Source: JAJCYL01 sp040222875
Lineage (GTDB): Bacteria; Bacteroidota; Bacteroidia; Cytophagales; Cyclobacteriaceae
NCBI GenBank assembly: GCA_040222875.1
Contig: JAVKCG010000005.1
Location: 124,001-188,000 of the forward strand
DNA: 64,000 bases
Direction of reading: 5' to 3'
Both the position numbers and the translations under genes were made by a program. This document shows, in pieces, positions 25,585 to 34,930 of the stretch; position 1 is the first letter of the stretch, and each line of letters begins with the position of its first letter. The notes under the pieces are model-generated. The model saw only the letters and a program-made list of their open reading frames with translations, was not told the DNA's origin and did not search any database.

Positions 25585-25748
25585 ATTAACTTTAAGTGAT
25601 TGATTATTCCAAAGCCGGATTTCTATAACCAGACACACTATCTGATCAAAAAAGACATAAATAATTTACGGGAAAAGATAGTCGTTCGGATTGCACTAAG
25701 CAAACATTCTTGTAAATGAAAACATTATTATAACAAGATATGAATTCC

Positions 25749-26543
25749 TTAATCCCCAGAATTCCCCACAACCTGCATGGTTTCAAGGCTTGGGTTAACA
25801 CTCCCTCCTCTGGGTTCAATCGTTACTGCAAATGCAGCGGCATCAGCAATTTGTGTCATTGGCATAACATCGTTTGATAAATCAAAGACTCCGAGGTCAA
25901 CAGGTACACCATCAACAATAGCCCACAATTGATATTGATTTTCGTCTGAAAGCTGTTGCAGGTTTTGAATTTTAAGATACACTTCCTCACTCCTTTTGTT
26001 CCAATAAATACTGGCCAAGGCATTTGGTGAATTTTCTGTACCTCTCATTAAAATTCTATTGAAATCGGGGTTAGCCAAAATTTCCAGATCAGCCTCGATA
26101 TCCTGCAACTCTTGATTCACAAAATTGTAGTCATCGGCAATCCTCTGGTTTTGGGCAATAAGGTTATCCAATCTTGATTTGGTAGACTGCCATTTACTCC
26201 AGAAGTCAAATGCCAGATAAGAGGTAACTAGTGCGATAGTAAGTGAGGCAGCAACTGCATATTTTATAGTATTTGTGACAACAGGTTTATTTACTAGAAC
26301 TATTTCTTTTGCTTCTTCCTTGAAGTTGATCTGATCTTTGATTTTCTTCTTTAAAGCATCATCAGGGCTAATCGCTGTTTTTAAGGCAAGCTCTTCGATT
26401 GTTGACTCTATCTCTGCTAACTCATTACGAATTTCAGGATGCTTATCAATCATATCCTCCACATCCTTTCGCTCACCTGCAGTAAGGTCACCCAAAACAT
26501 AGGCTTCTAAAATGCCTGACGATATGTATTCTGAGATATTCAA
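25749..26543 (-). CDS. RskA-type anti-sigma factor
   Basis: 264 residues. The N-terminal 60 residues are a cytoplasmic anti-sigma domain (YISSGILEAYVLGDLTAGER, then VEDMIDKHPEIR) of the type without a zinc motif. A transmembrane helix follows near 90-112 (YAVAASLTIALVTSYLAF), then a coiled coil. The exported RskA C-terminal domain includes ALASIYWNKRSEEVYLKI and YQLWAIVDGVPVDLGVF. It sequesters the SigK-like factor encoded immediately upstream, with which it overlaps by 4 bases. In the known family, release follows regulated intramembrane proteolysis; the signal here is unknown. Confidence 0.93.
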   Translation of the reverse strand: MNISEYISSGILEAYVLGDLTAGERKDVEDMIDKHPEIRNELAEIESTIEELALKTAISPDDALKKKIKDQINFKEEAKEIVLVNKPVVTNTIKYAVAASLTIALVTSYLAFDFWSKWQSTKSRLDNLIAQNQRIADDYNFVNQELQDIEADLEILANPDFNRILMRGTENSPNALASIYWNKRSEEVYLKIQNLQQLSDENQYQLWAIVDGVPVDLGVFDLSNDVMPMTQIADAAAFAVTIEPRGGSVNPSLETMQVVGNSGD

Positions 26544-27076
26544 TTTACACTCAATACTTTTCTTAATAATTTCAGCGAGGCCCTAATCCTTGTCTTCACC
26601 GTACCCAAAGGCAGACTTAATTCTTTGGCTGCTTCTGATTGCGTGTAGCCTCCGAAGTAAACCAATTCAACCACATCCTGCTGATCCTTATCCAATTTAT
26701 TTAAAAGCTCTTTCACTCCAATGTCATCAACTTTGATATCAGTTGATTCGTGATCTAGCATATATACGTTATCACCAACATTATCAGATTGCCTTGCCTG
26801 GCTCATTTCCTTAGACCGTGTTTTGTCAATGGAAAGATTCCTTGTCAGGTTCAGCATCCAGGTAAACAACTTACCTTTTTTGCTGTCATAGCTATTGATG
26901 TTATTGTAAATTTTAAGAAAGGCATCCTGCAACACCTCATTTGCTACTTCTTCAGTTTTTACAATTCTGAATACAATGCCGTATAAGGCTGCAGAATAGC
27001 TCTCATAGAGGTACTCGAATCCTTTCTCGTCTCCATTTTTTAGGAGTTCTATCAGTGCCGGTTCAGAAATTTTCAA
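26540..27076 (-). CDS. ECF RNA polymerase sigma factor, SigK-like
   Basis: 178 residues. Region 2 includes YEYSYSAALYGIVFRIVK-type sequence around residues 20-40, then NEVLQDAFLKIYNNI and GKLFTWMLNLTRNLSID. Region 4 is LDKDQQDVVELVYFGGY with the DNA-binding helix-turn-helix QSEAAKELSLPLGTVKTRI. It partners the RskA-type anti-sigma encoded downstream with overlapping stop and start codons. Such pairs are usually autoregulated, but no promoter repeat was identified here. It is divergent from the Nfu gene. Confidence 0.94.
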   Translation of the reverse strand: MKISEPALIELLKNGDEKGFEYLYESYSAALYGIVFRIVKTEEVANEVLQDAFLKIYNNINSYDSKKGKLFTWMLNLTRNLSIDKTRSKEMSQARQSDNVGDNVYMLDHESTDIKVDDIGVKELLNKLDKDQQDVVELVYFGGYTQSEAAKELSLPLGTVKTRIRASLKLLRKVLSVN

Positions 27077-27159
27077 ACGGGTGAATCCTTAAACTTACTA
27101 ATGCACTAAGCAAGTAATTTTGGCTTATCCCGCCAAATTAACCATTGTTTATTTTCAAG

Positions 27160-27167
27160 TAGTTTTG
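27160..27167 (+). promoter_or_regulatory. TANNTTTG box upstream of the Nfu gene
   Basis: TAGTTTTG ends 47 bases before the ATG at 27215. It matches the -7 consensus of Bacteroidota promoters; no -33 element at the proper distance was found. Confidence 0.3.
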
Positions 27168-27214
27168 TGGAACTTTATTAAAATATTATAGTTGAAAAGA
27201 AAAAACAATTGAAG

Positions 27215-27805
27215 ATGGAAACTGCCGAAAAGAAGCCGATAACTATATATTTAGAAACCAACCCAAACCCAAACTCGCTCAAGTTTGTGGCCAATAGGCT
27301 TCTTGTACCTGAAGGGGAGAATTTTGATTTCCCTGATGTTGAAAGTGCAGCTGAAGCACCTTTAGCTCAAGAATTGTTCAAGCATGATTTTGTGAAGCGG
27401 GTTTTTTATATGAGCAACTTTGTAACAGTCACCAAAACTGAAGATAAAGAGTGGATTGAGATACAGGCTGAATTGAAAAGCCTGATTCAGGATTATCTTG
27501 AGGCTGAAAAACCACTATTAACAGATAACTATCAAAGAAGTGTAGTTGAAGATGAAAAAGTTGCTGATGACCCTGAGATCCATCAAAAAATTAAATCCAT
27601 TCTTGACGAATATGTTCGGCCAGCAGTTGAGCAAGATGGCGGTGCAATAACTTTTGATTCTTATGAAGATGGTGTTGTAACTGTATTACTTCAAGGCTCA
27701 TGTAGTGGTTGCCCATCATCCACATTAACCTTAAAAGCAGGTATAGAGAACCTGCTTAAAAGAATGTTACCTGAAGTTAAAGCTGTCGAGGCTGTAGGGG
27801 TTTAA
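27215..27805 (+). CDS. NifU-like / Nfu iron-sulfur scaffold protein
   Basis: 196 residues from the ATG at 27215. The N-terminal Nfu_N domain begins about residue 10 (IYLETNPNPNSLKFVANR) and continues to KRVFYMSNFVTVTK. The C-terminal NifU domain holds LDEYVRPAVEQDGG and the cluster-binding LLQGSCSGCPSSTLTLK, with Cys near 163 and 166. It carries Fe-S clusters to apoproteins. No other isc or suf genes are adjacent. Convergent with an MFS carrier gene 2 bases away. Confidence 0.94.
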   Translation: METAEKKPITIYLETNPNPNSLKFVANRLLVPEGENFDFPDVESAAEAPLAQELFKHDFVKRVFYMSNFVTVTKTEDKEWIEIQAELKSLIQDYLEAEKPLLTDNYQRSVVEDEKVADDPEIHQKIKSILDEYVRPAVEQDGGAITFDSYEDGVVTVLLQGSCSGCPSSTLTLKAGIENLLKRMLPEVKAVEAVGV

Positions 27806-27807
27806 CT

Positions 27808-28914
27808 CTACAGCCCTCCAAATTGTGCTACAATAAATGCTTCAACGATTCCGTTCGGGATTTCGAAGCCACAATAAAAAACGCCAACTCCGAATACCTT
27901 GTTCTTATGGTTGATTACTGATAGTGCCAGAGGTAATAAACTGACAGATGCCATAGAGTAGAATATTGCAAAAACTATCAGCAATCCAACAATCATCACA
28001 GCATTGTTAAAATAGTATACCCCAAATAAAATAATAAAGCACAGTGCTATACTCATGAGTACCGGCAGGTAAAGTCCTTGCTTTTGAACAACATTACTTA
28101 CTGGAATGGACACCAGGGCCGCAGATGCCAATACTATTGAAACAACTAAATCACCATGAATATCTGAACCAATTTTACCCTCAATCCAATCAGGAAATAG
28201 ATTGAATAAAACAGTTGTGATAATACCGAATGCGAGGCCAAGGAATAGCGAATAACTGTAGTCAGATTTCATCTTACCCTTATAATCGACGGCTTCCTTT
28301 ACCACATCGATTACTTTACCAGTATTCTTTTTAAGAAGCAAACCAGAAACAGTTACCAAAACACCGCCAGTTACGAAGGTTAATGGTGCACCTAAGAACT
28401 CAACCAAATCAACCACAATGGGTTCTAAGGCATAAATCAACCCATATACGATTGTTAAGATTGCCATCGCCTTGGGTAGCTTATCTGACGGCGCAAACAA
28501 TTCAACGGTTGAAATAGCGGGGCTGGTAAACAAGGCCATAGATGCAAGCCACAGCACAACAAGAACAGGTATTATCCATCGCATGATGGCGCCTGGTTCA
28601 AGCACTAGTGTGAATGCCACGGCCATAAATGTCATGGCTGCAAAGCTGATACCAGCACTGATAATTGGCAACCTTTGACCAGCACTTTGCCGGAACTTGT
28701 CACCTAATTTACCTGCAAAAAGGGGCACAATCGCTAAAATTATTCCCTGAGATATAAATAAGAATAGTGTTAAATCGTTGAAATTATAAGCGTGTAGTAG
28801 TTGGGGCTGATAGTTATAGTATGCTATCCAACCAATGACGACAGAGGCATACAATGCTCCCAGACTCCATAGCTGTCTCCATAAGACGTCATCTTTAGCT
28901 TTAATTTTTTCCAT
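27808..28914 (-). CDS. MFS-type transporter
   Basis: 368 residues with about 10-12 transmembrane helices. GKLGDKFRQSAGQRLPII between helices two and three is the MFS motif-A region. Further helices include WIIPVLVVLWLASMALF, IVYGLIYALEPIVVDLVEF and the ending PNGIVEAFIVAQFGG. The arrangement resembles GPH/SLC45-like carriers more than drug exporters, but the substrate cannot be inferred. Upstream lies the start region of a Tat-exported epimerase on the opposite strand. Confidence 0.75.
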   Translation of the reverse strand: MEKIKAKDDVLWRQLWSLGALYASVVIGWIAYYNYQPQLLHAYNFNDLTLFLFISQGIILAIVPLFAGKLGDKFRQSAGQRLPIISAGISFAAMTFMAVAFTLVLEPGAIMRWIIPVLVVLWLASMALFTSPAISTVELFAPSDKLPKAMAILTIVYGLIYALEPIVVDLVEFLGAPLTFVTGGVLVTVSGLLLKKNTGKVIDVVKEAVDYKGKMKSDYSYSLFLGLAFGIITTVLFNLFPDWIEGKIGSDIHGDLVVSIVLASAALVSIPVSNVVQKQGLYLPVLMSIALCFIILFGVYYFNNAVMIVGLLIVFAIFYSMASVSLLPLALSVINHKNKVFGVGVFYCGFEIPNGIVEAFIVAQFGGL

Positions 28915-29197
28915 AGTTGTTTAAGGGTTAATAGACCAATTTAGTTTTTATGCAGGCTGGAAACCTTCTAATCTAACTTCTAATGTTCATTTATTCAATT
29001 CATCAACTTGCCCTTAATGAAGCCCATTAGCATTAAAGTGACAAATTGATAGCAATATACGTAACAGTATGTGCTAATGGATTGAATTGAACCTAATACC
29101 AGCCATATCTCGCACAATTGAAGAATATAGCTACCTTTTAAAGAATTTAACTATCCTAAGATTCGCTGCATGCGTAAATCGCATCAAAATAAAACTA

Positions 29198-30361
29198 ATG
29201 GCAACAATTAAATCGAATCGACGAGGCTTCATTAAGTCGGCCACCCTTATTGGCGCTGGTGCTTCGCTAATACCAACAGCGGCATGTGCTGATGAAGCAA
29301 AAAATTCAGAAAAGATAAGTGCATCTGCTCTGCAGCAACCCAAACCAAAAAAAATACTCATTCTAGGTGGCACAGGATTTATTGGGCCTAACATGGTGAA
29401 ATATGCGAAGGAAAGGGGTCATGAAGTCACTATTTTTTCCAGAGGAAATCGAGAGAGCGAAGTGGACGGCGTTGAGCATTTAATTGGTGATAGGAACAAT
29501 GACCTCAGTGCGCTGGAAGGTCGAAAGTGGGATGTTGTGATGGACAACAACACCTACGACTATAAATGGGTGCAATTGAGTACTGAGAAATTAAAAGATG
29601 CAGTAGACCACTACATTTTTGTAAGCTCAATATCAGCTTACGATCTACCAGAGGAGAGCCGTTCTGACAAACCTGTCTATGACCAAATTGTAGATGAAAA
29701 TTATAACCGTTTTAAAACGGGACCGAACTGGAAAGATGGGGATGAAGCTCCCTATGGCTTAATGAAAGCAATCTGTGAAAACATAGCCCACGAGGCATTT
29801 CCTGGTAGAACCACCGTAGTACGGCCTGGATTGATTATTGGGCCTGGTGACAAAACCGACCGCTGGACTTACTGGCCTGTACGCATTGCTGAAGGAGGGG
29901 AAGTGTTGGCTCCTGGTAATCCGCAACATGCTAACCAGGTAATTGACCAACGTGATTTGACAGAGTGGATTGTAAGACTTGCTGAAAATGGCGCCATGGG
30001 CAACTTTAATGGAGTTGGACCTGCGTCAAGAATGTCGATGGGTCAAATGCTTGGAGCCATTTGGGGTGGTGTTGGCGGTGATGCTACATTCACCTGGGTT
30101 GATGAACAGTTCCTTGAAGAGCAAGGGGTCGGAGCCTGGCAAGACATGCCATCCTGGATTCCCGGTGACCCATTAATGTTTTGCACAAATCAGAAATCAA
30201 TTGAGGCTGGTTTAAGATTCAGGCCTTTGGCACAAACAGCAGCAGATACTTTAGCCTGGGATTTAAACCGACCAGAGGAGGAACGCAACAACCGAAGAGC
30301 CGGTTTATCGAGGGAAAGAGAAAAGGAAGTGTTGGATGCCTGGGCAAGTGGAAATAACTGA
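29198..30361 (+). CDS. Tat-exported NAD-dependent epimerase/dehydratase-like protein
   Basis: 387 residues from the ATG at 29198. The N-terminus MATIKSNRRGFIKSATLIG carries a twin-arginine signal followed by PTAACADEA, which could be a lipobox-like cleavage region. The Rossmann dinucleotide loop is ILILGGTGFIGPN-like at about residue 55. FVSSISAYDLP is a possible catalytic Ser/Tyr region; the canonical YxxxK of short-chain enzymes is not obvious. GLIIGPGDKTDRW fits the substrate pocket of extended SDRs. Export of a folded cofactor-containing enzyme through Tat is consistent. The substrate is unknown, possibly a sugar or isoflavone-like compound. Confidence 0.82.
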   Translation: MATIKSNRRGFIKSATLIGAGASLIPTAACADEAKNSEKISASALQQPKPKKILILGGTGFIGPNMVKYAKERGHEVTIFSRGNRESEVDGVEHLIGDRNNDLSALEGRKWDVVMDNNTYDYKWVQLSTEKLKDAVDHYIFVSSISAYDLPEESRSDKPVYDQIVDENYNRFKTGPNWKDGDEAPYGLMKAICENIAHEAFPGRTTVVRPGLIIGPGDKTDRWTYWPVRIAEGGEVLAPGNPQHANQVIDQRDLTEWIVRLAENGAMGNFNGVGPASRMSMGQMLGAIWGGVGGDATFTWVDEQFLEEQGVGAWQDMPSWIPGDPLMFCTNQKSIEAGLRFRPLAQTAADTLAWDLNRPEEERNNRRAGLSREREKEVLDAWASGNN

Positions 30362-30370
30362 ATATAGTAA

Positions 30371-31282
30371 TTAAGTGCTTTTATAAATCCGAGACATTTT
30401 TAGTTGATAAATTAAATTCAAGATTAAGGCTACTAAATGTTGGAACCTGTTCAACCTCCAGTGGTCACCAAGCCATTTGTTGAATTTTTTGCATGAGGTT
30501 GGAGAATTTATCTCTCCACTTTCAGGATAAATCGTCATTTCTCCCAGAATAATTCCGCTTTTACAGTTATATAAATCGACCCTGACAAAGCTAATGTCCT
30601 TACTTAATTGAGATGCAGCACTTAACATAGCATCAAGGTTCTCCGGTTTGTTGGGGGGTGGGACTGGAAACGCCTCTTTATAACTGGTCAGCTCAAACGG
30701 GTTCCAATTAATATCAAAAAATGCATTCTTACCAGCTTTTTTGAATGATGGGGAATCCACATTTATAGCCTTTACCTGACCCTCAAACGCATAAAACCGG
30801 TAGTCAAATAGCTCATTACCATCAAGTGATTCCAACCTTTCTTCAATAATAATTTGAGGAGAGATTTGATGATATGCCCATTCATGATTGGAATGGCGCT
30901 TATTTAACCATGTTTCACACAATGCTATTACCTCTTGCCTACTGATTTCATTTTTACTTAATAAGGAAGGGGGCCGTTCTGTTCCATCGGGTGAGTAGTG
31001 TTCGATGCCCCGACCATAATTATAAAATTTGGAATTTAAACAAACGATATTCTGGCTCCAACCGTGATTGGCTTTAATAAAGTACGTATTTGGGAGGTCA
31101 TCGAATGGAATTGATGAAGGGTTTTGGGTTGAAAACAAGGTTTTGGCGGTTTTTACACCCCTGGATTGCGCATAACCTTTGACAGCCAATTTATCTTGCA
31201 ATAAGACGTACTGATTCTTCTTATCAAAAAACTTGCGCCATCTCACCTTAGCAGCCAAATCCAAACACATCATCTTATTCAA
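30371..31282 (-). CDS. TupA-like ATP-grasp protein
   Basis: 303 residues. The TupA-like ATP-grasp pattern runs from VLLQDKLAVKGYAQSRGVKT, through YFIKANHGWSQN (nucleotide-binding strand), IIIEERLESLDGNELFDYRF, and FVRVDLYNCKSGIILGEMT to YPESGEI. Members ligate amino acids to polysaccharide or teichuronopeptide-type polymers and normally lie in glycan gene clusters. Here no glycosyltransferase or polymerase gene is adjacent, so this may be a single acquired copy or serve a locus elsewhere. It is convergent with the epimerase gene, 9 bases away. A role in surface-glycan decoration is inferred. Confidence 0.82.
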   Translation of the reverse strand: MNKMMCLDLAAKVRWRKFFDKKNQYVLLQDKLAVKGYAQSRGVKTAKTLFSTQNPSSIPFDDLPNTYFIKANHGWSQNIVCLNSKFYNYGRGIEHYSPDGTERPPSLLSKNEISRQEVIALCETWLNKRHSNHEWAYHQISPQIIIEERLESLDGNELFDYRFYAFEGQVKAINVDSPSFKKAGKNAFFDINWNPFELTSYKEAFPVPPPNKPENLDAMLSAASQLSKDISFVRVDLYNCKSGIILGEMTIYPESGEINSPTSCKKFNKWLGDHWRLNRFQHLVALILNLIYQLKMSRIYKST

Positions 31283-31397
31283 AAAATCGAAAATAACAGA
31301 TTATTCTTAGCTCATTTACGTTTAGCACATCTTTGCTTTATGAGCGGTTAAATAAATTCATTCAGGAAATCTATCTTTCTAGTTCATTCACCCAATT

Positions 31398-32657
31398 ATG
31401 ATAAAGGGTATCCTACAAAAAGTTGCTGATATTGAGGCCAATGAGGTAAAAGCTACAGCATTTTCATTTCTATTTGTCTTTGTTCTCATGGCAGCGTATT
31501 ACATCCTTCGGCCGGTAAGGGATGCCATGGCAAGCGACTGGTCAGACGCTGAAGTAAGCCAATTATGGACGCTTAATTTTTTTATTAGTGCAGCCTTGGT
31601 AGCCCTTTACGGATTCATTGTTGCCAAAATCAGGTTTAGTCGCCTTGTTCCGTCCATCTATACATTCTTTGCTGCCAGCTTTGTATTCTTTTTCATTTCA
31701 GTATTCCTTTTTGAGGATAGAAAGCTTATTGATAAGTCTTTTTATGTCTGGCTTAGTGTATTCAGCATGTTCCATCTCTCAGTATTTTGGAGTTACATGT
31801 CAGACCTGTTTAATAAAGAGCAAGCAAAGCGGCTGTTTGCCATAATAGCAGCTGGGGCCAGCGCTGGTGCATTGGTTGGCCCACTGATACCAACACTTTT
31901 TGTAAACTTCACAGGTACCGATAATTTGATCTTGATTGCCTCTATAATGCTGATTATTCCAATACCCATTATCGTTTATTTGGCAAAGTTAAAAACGACT
32001 GAATTGCAGAATGAAGATGTCTCAGTGGATCTAAGTGCGATCAAAATCGGTGGTAATCCATTTGCAGGTTTTAAATCTTTCGTTTCTGACCCTTATCTTC
32101 TGGCGATTGGGGTTTTTATCTTGCTGTATACAATGGTAGGCTCTTTTGTGTACTTCGAACAAAAAAACCTACTCGCAGATTATGATAGGGCCACCCGAAC
32201 GCAGATTCTAGGTAGCATCGATTGGATAGTCAGCGTTTTAACATTTGGGATAGCATTTTTTGCAACTGGAAGACTGGTCAAAAAATTCGGAATGAGCATT
32301 ACGCTCTCCTCCATGCCGTTTTTGATGTGTGCCGGAATCTTGATTTTAGCCTTTGCACCGATCATTACAGTTTTATTGGCATTACAAGTTGTAAGAAGGG
32401 CTGGAAATTACGCCGTTACAAGGCCAGCAAGGGAAATGTTATTCACTGAGGTTGACCGGGAAACCCGATACAAAGCCAAACCAGTAATCGACGTTGTAGT
32501 ATACCGTGGCGGTGATTCAATTACTGCCTGGCTCTTTACTGGCCTCACTGAGGGCCTTGGTTTGGGTTTCGCAATGGTTGGTGCAATTGGTGCCGTTATT
32601 GCGGCTGTGTGGGCGGCAGTTGGTGTTTATATGGGGAAAGAGTATGACAAAAGGTGA
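31398..32657 (+). CDS. ATP/ADP translocase-like MFS carrier
   Basis: 419 residues with about 12 transmembrane helices. YYILRPVRDAMASDWSDAEV near the start is typical of bacterial carriers related to plastid/Rickettsia nucleotide translocases (NTT family) within the MFS superfamily. LFAIIAAGASAGALVGPLIP and ARPAREMLFTEVDRETRYKA-type segments follow. In free-living bacteria such proteins are often annotated as NTP/NDP exchange carriers, but their substrate has rarely been shown and nucleotide transport should not be assumed here. It is monocistronic. Confidence 0.82.
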   Translation: MIKGILQKVADIEANEVKATAFSFLFVFVLMAAYYILRPVRDAMASDWSDAEVSQLWTLNFFISAALVALYGFIVAKIRFSRLVPSIYTFFAASFVFFFISVFLFEDRKLIDKSFYVWLSVFSMFHLSVFWSYMSDLFNKEQAKRLFAIIAAGASAGALVGPLIPTLFVNFTGTDNLILIASIMLIIPIPIIVYLAKLKTTELQNEDVSVDLSAIKIGGNPFAGFKSFVSDPYLLAIGVFILLYTMVGSFVYFEQKNLLADYDRATRTQILGSIDWIVSVLTFGIAFFATGRLVKKFGMSITLSSMPFLMCAGILILAFAPIITVLLALQVVRRAGNYAVTRPAREMLFTEVDRETRYKAKPVIDVVVYRGGDSITAWLFTGLTEGLGLGFAMVGAIGAVIAAVWAAVGVYMGKEYDKR

Positions 32658-32735
32658 TCAAAAATTATTTGAATCAATTACTTCTCTAATCAATCACAAA
32701 TTTAATTGTAGAGTTAATGAGTTTGAACACCATTG

Positions 32736-33374
32736 TTAGGGCTTCACAAATTCGTGGCTACATTTTGGACATTTGATATCTTTGTTAAGAACTAACATTG
32801 AAAATGACTGCTCCGATTCGGTTTCAAAAAATGGGTTACCACAGTTGGGGCAAATAAAGAATTCTCCTAAAGGGTTGATACTTGGTGCTTTTATTTCCTC
32901 TTTGATTGCGTCCTTTCGTTTTTCCAAATCTGCAATTGCTTGTTGCAATTCCTTTTTATTTTGAGTTGTCTCCTTTTCAAGTTTCTCCTTGGCCTCCTGA
33001 ATTTGAACTTCATAGGTCTTCTCTAATTTCAAAAGTTGATTTTTTTTCTGGTCCAGTAAATTACTGAAGATAGTTTCATATTTGTTTATTGTCCGATTAA
33101 CAAGTTTTTTGAACTCTTCGCTTTGATTCCATATGAATATTGCCGCTATTATAGTAAGTAGCGTAAAAAGTATAGCCAAAGTAGCAATGGTCCAAGTATA
33201 TGGGTTACTCCATAAACTCAATTGCTCATTAGTCTTTTCAAGAATTTCGATGTATGGATTAAGCATCCTTTGAGGCACATCATAGATTATGAGGGTATCT
33301 AACTTGCTAATAACAACTGTATCAACCCTTGTTATTACAACTGTATCAATCTTGTATATCAATGAATCATCCAT
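32736..33374 (-). CDS. Membrane protein with coiled coil and C-terminal zinc ribbon
   Basis: 212 residues in four parts. Residues 5-35 are short beta repeats of the type YKIDTVVITRVDTVV, then ISKLDTLII. A single transmembrane helix lies at about 60-82 (TIATLAILFTLLTIIAAIFI). A long charged coiled coil follows at about 95-170 (QLLKLEKTYEVQIQEAKEK). The C-terminal zinc ribbon has CPNC...CPKC (FICPNCGNPFFE, then DIKCPKCSHEF). With the ribbon likely cytoplasmic, it may sense or recruit nucleic acid or protein partners. No family was recognised and the role is unknown. Confidence 0.7.
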   Translation of the reverse strand: MDDSLIYKIDTVVITRVDTVVISKLDTLIIYDVPQRMLNPYIEILEKTNEQLSLWSNPYTWTIATLAILFTLLTIIAAIFIWNQSEEFKKLVNRTINKYETIFSNLLDQKKNQLLKLEKTYEVQIQEAKEKLEKETTQNKKELQQAIADLEKRKDAIKEEIKAPSINPLGEFFICPNCGNPFFETESEQSFSMLVLNKDIKCPKCSHEFVKP

Positions 33375-33460
33375 ATCAGATAAAAGATTCTTATTAGAAA
33401 TAACTATTCAAAAATAACACTTGAATTCTGAGCCGAACAACATGAAATACGGTGAGCAAC

Positions 33461-34816
33461 TCAAATGAGTAAGCTAGCTATCAACGCAAACACCAACCCA
33501 CAAACCCCAACAAGAGTCTCCATCACTGTCCAGCTTTGCAGAGTTTGTTTTTCATTCATACCAAAATATCGGCTTACCAACCAAAATCCACTATCGTTAA
33601 CATGCGATAAAATTGTACCTCCCGATGCAATTGCTATAACCACAAGAGCTATATGAGGTGCCGACAAATTCAAAACTGGAAGAATTGGCGCCATGATACC
33701 GGCGGCAGTTATCATTGCCACCGTTGCAGATCCCTGGGTTACACGGACTGCTCCAGCCAATATCCATGCTAACAAAATTGCAGGCATGGCAGCATCCGCA
33801 ATAACGTCGGCTATGATTTGACCGATGCCACTGTCAATCAAAACTTGCTTCAATACGCCTCCAGCGCCCGTTACTAGAATAATAATTCCGGCAGGCCCAA
33901 GCGCCTTAGTACTCAATTCTAAAATCTGTTCCTTAGGTATGCCCCTTTTTGAACACAAAAAGTAAATGGACATAAGGGTAGCGATAATTAATGCACTGAA
34001 TGGATGGCCTAGGAAAGAAGCAACCTCAGTGAATTTAGAGCTGGCAATTAAAGAGCGTTCGGTCAAAACTGCGGTTAACGTTCCCGATAAAATCAATATA
34101 AGTGGTGTGGCAATAATGAAAGCAACTAATCTAAAAGATGGCTGATCAGAACTTGAGCTCACGGATGTTTCACTCACTAAATCATTCGGAGCCGAGATAT
34201 GAATTCTATTGGCGATGTATGTGCCAAAAATTGGTCCAGCAATCACAGCTGTTGGCAATCCCAGGGTTATCCCAAAGAAAATCACCCAACCAAGATCGGC
34301 TCCAAGGATATCTGCAACTGCAATCGGACCTGGCGTTGGGGGTATAAATGCGTGGGTAACGGCCAGGCCAGCTAACAATGGTATGCCATAAAAAAGTAAG
34401 GATTTACCACTTTCCCTGGCAAGCGCATAAACCATGGGTACAAGAATTATTAATCCCACATCCAGAAAAACCGGTATTGCGACGATGAAACCTGTAATCA
34501 CCAAAGCCCACGACGCCCTGGACTTACCAAACCAGGTCAAAAGATTTTCGGCAAGTGCGTTGGCCCCTCCGGAACTTTCAAGCATTTGGCCGAAGATTGC
34601 ACCAAGACCAACCACCACGGCCACAAAACCAAGCGTATTCCCCATTCCTTTCTGAATGCTTGTCAAGATGCCCTGAAGCGGCATTCCGGCTAGTATTCCT
34701 ACAAAAATTGAGACAATAAGAAGTGCAATGAAGGCATTGAGTTTATACTTCAAAACCGCAACCAGCAGCAAAGCAACTCCAAGTATTACAATAACGGCTA
34801 TGTAGGTAATTGACAT
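33461..34816 (-). CDS. GntP-family gluconate:H+ symporter
   Basis: 451 residues with about 12-14 transmembrane helices. Family motifs include GILAGMPLQGILTSIQKGMGN with LGFVAVVVGLGAIFG, THAFIPPTPGPIAVADILG in the middle, and SHVNDSGFWLVSRYFGM near the C-terminus, which is a GntP signature. It imports gluconate or a related aldonate. It is divergent, across 114 bases, from a lipoprotein-like TIM-barrel isomerase gene, so the two may share regulation and handle one sugar acid. No gluconate kinase is visible nearby. Confidence 0.93.
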   Translation of the reverse strand: MSITYIAVIVILGVALLLVAVLKYKLNAFIALLIVSIFVGILAGMPLQGILTSIQKGMGNTLGFVAVVVGLGAIFGQMLESSGGANALAENLLTWFGKSRASWALVITGFIVAIPVFLDVGLIILVPMVYALARESGKSLLFYGIPLLAGLAVTHAFIPPTPGPIAVADILGADLGWVIFFGITLGLPTAVIAGPIFGTYIANRIHISAPNDLVSETSVSSSSDQPSFRLVAFIIATPLILILSGTLTAVLTERSLIASSKFTEVASFLGHPFSALIIATLMSIYFLCSKRGIPKEQILELSTKALGPAGIIILVTGAGGVLKQVLIDSGIGQIIADVIADAAMPAILLAWILAGAVRVTQGSATVAMITAAGIMAPILPVLNLSAPHIALVVIAIASGGTILSHVNDSGFWLVSRYFGMNEKQTLQSWTVMETLVGVCGLVFALIASLLI

Positions 34817-34930
34817 CCTTTAACTTGAAATATTGAAGGGGGGGCTTAATGTAGCACCTAATGGTTATTTGGAAAAATTCAGAACTAACTCTGTTAAATT
34901 GTACTTTGATTACTTTACGAAACCATTCCG

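Noticed and set aside
28966..28992. Possible fourth AGAYNNN heptad array
   Set aside because: Only about three irregular units (TTCTAAT, CTAACTT, CTAATGT) in a divergent promoter region; too short and off-register.
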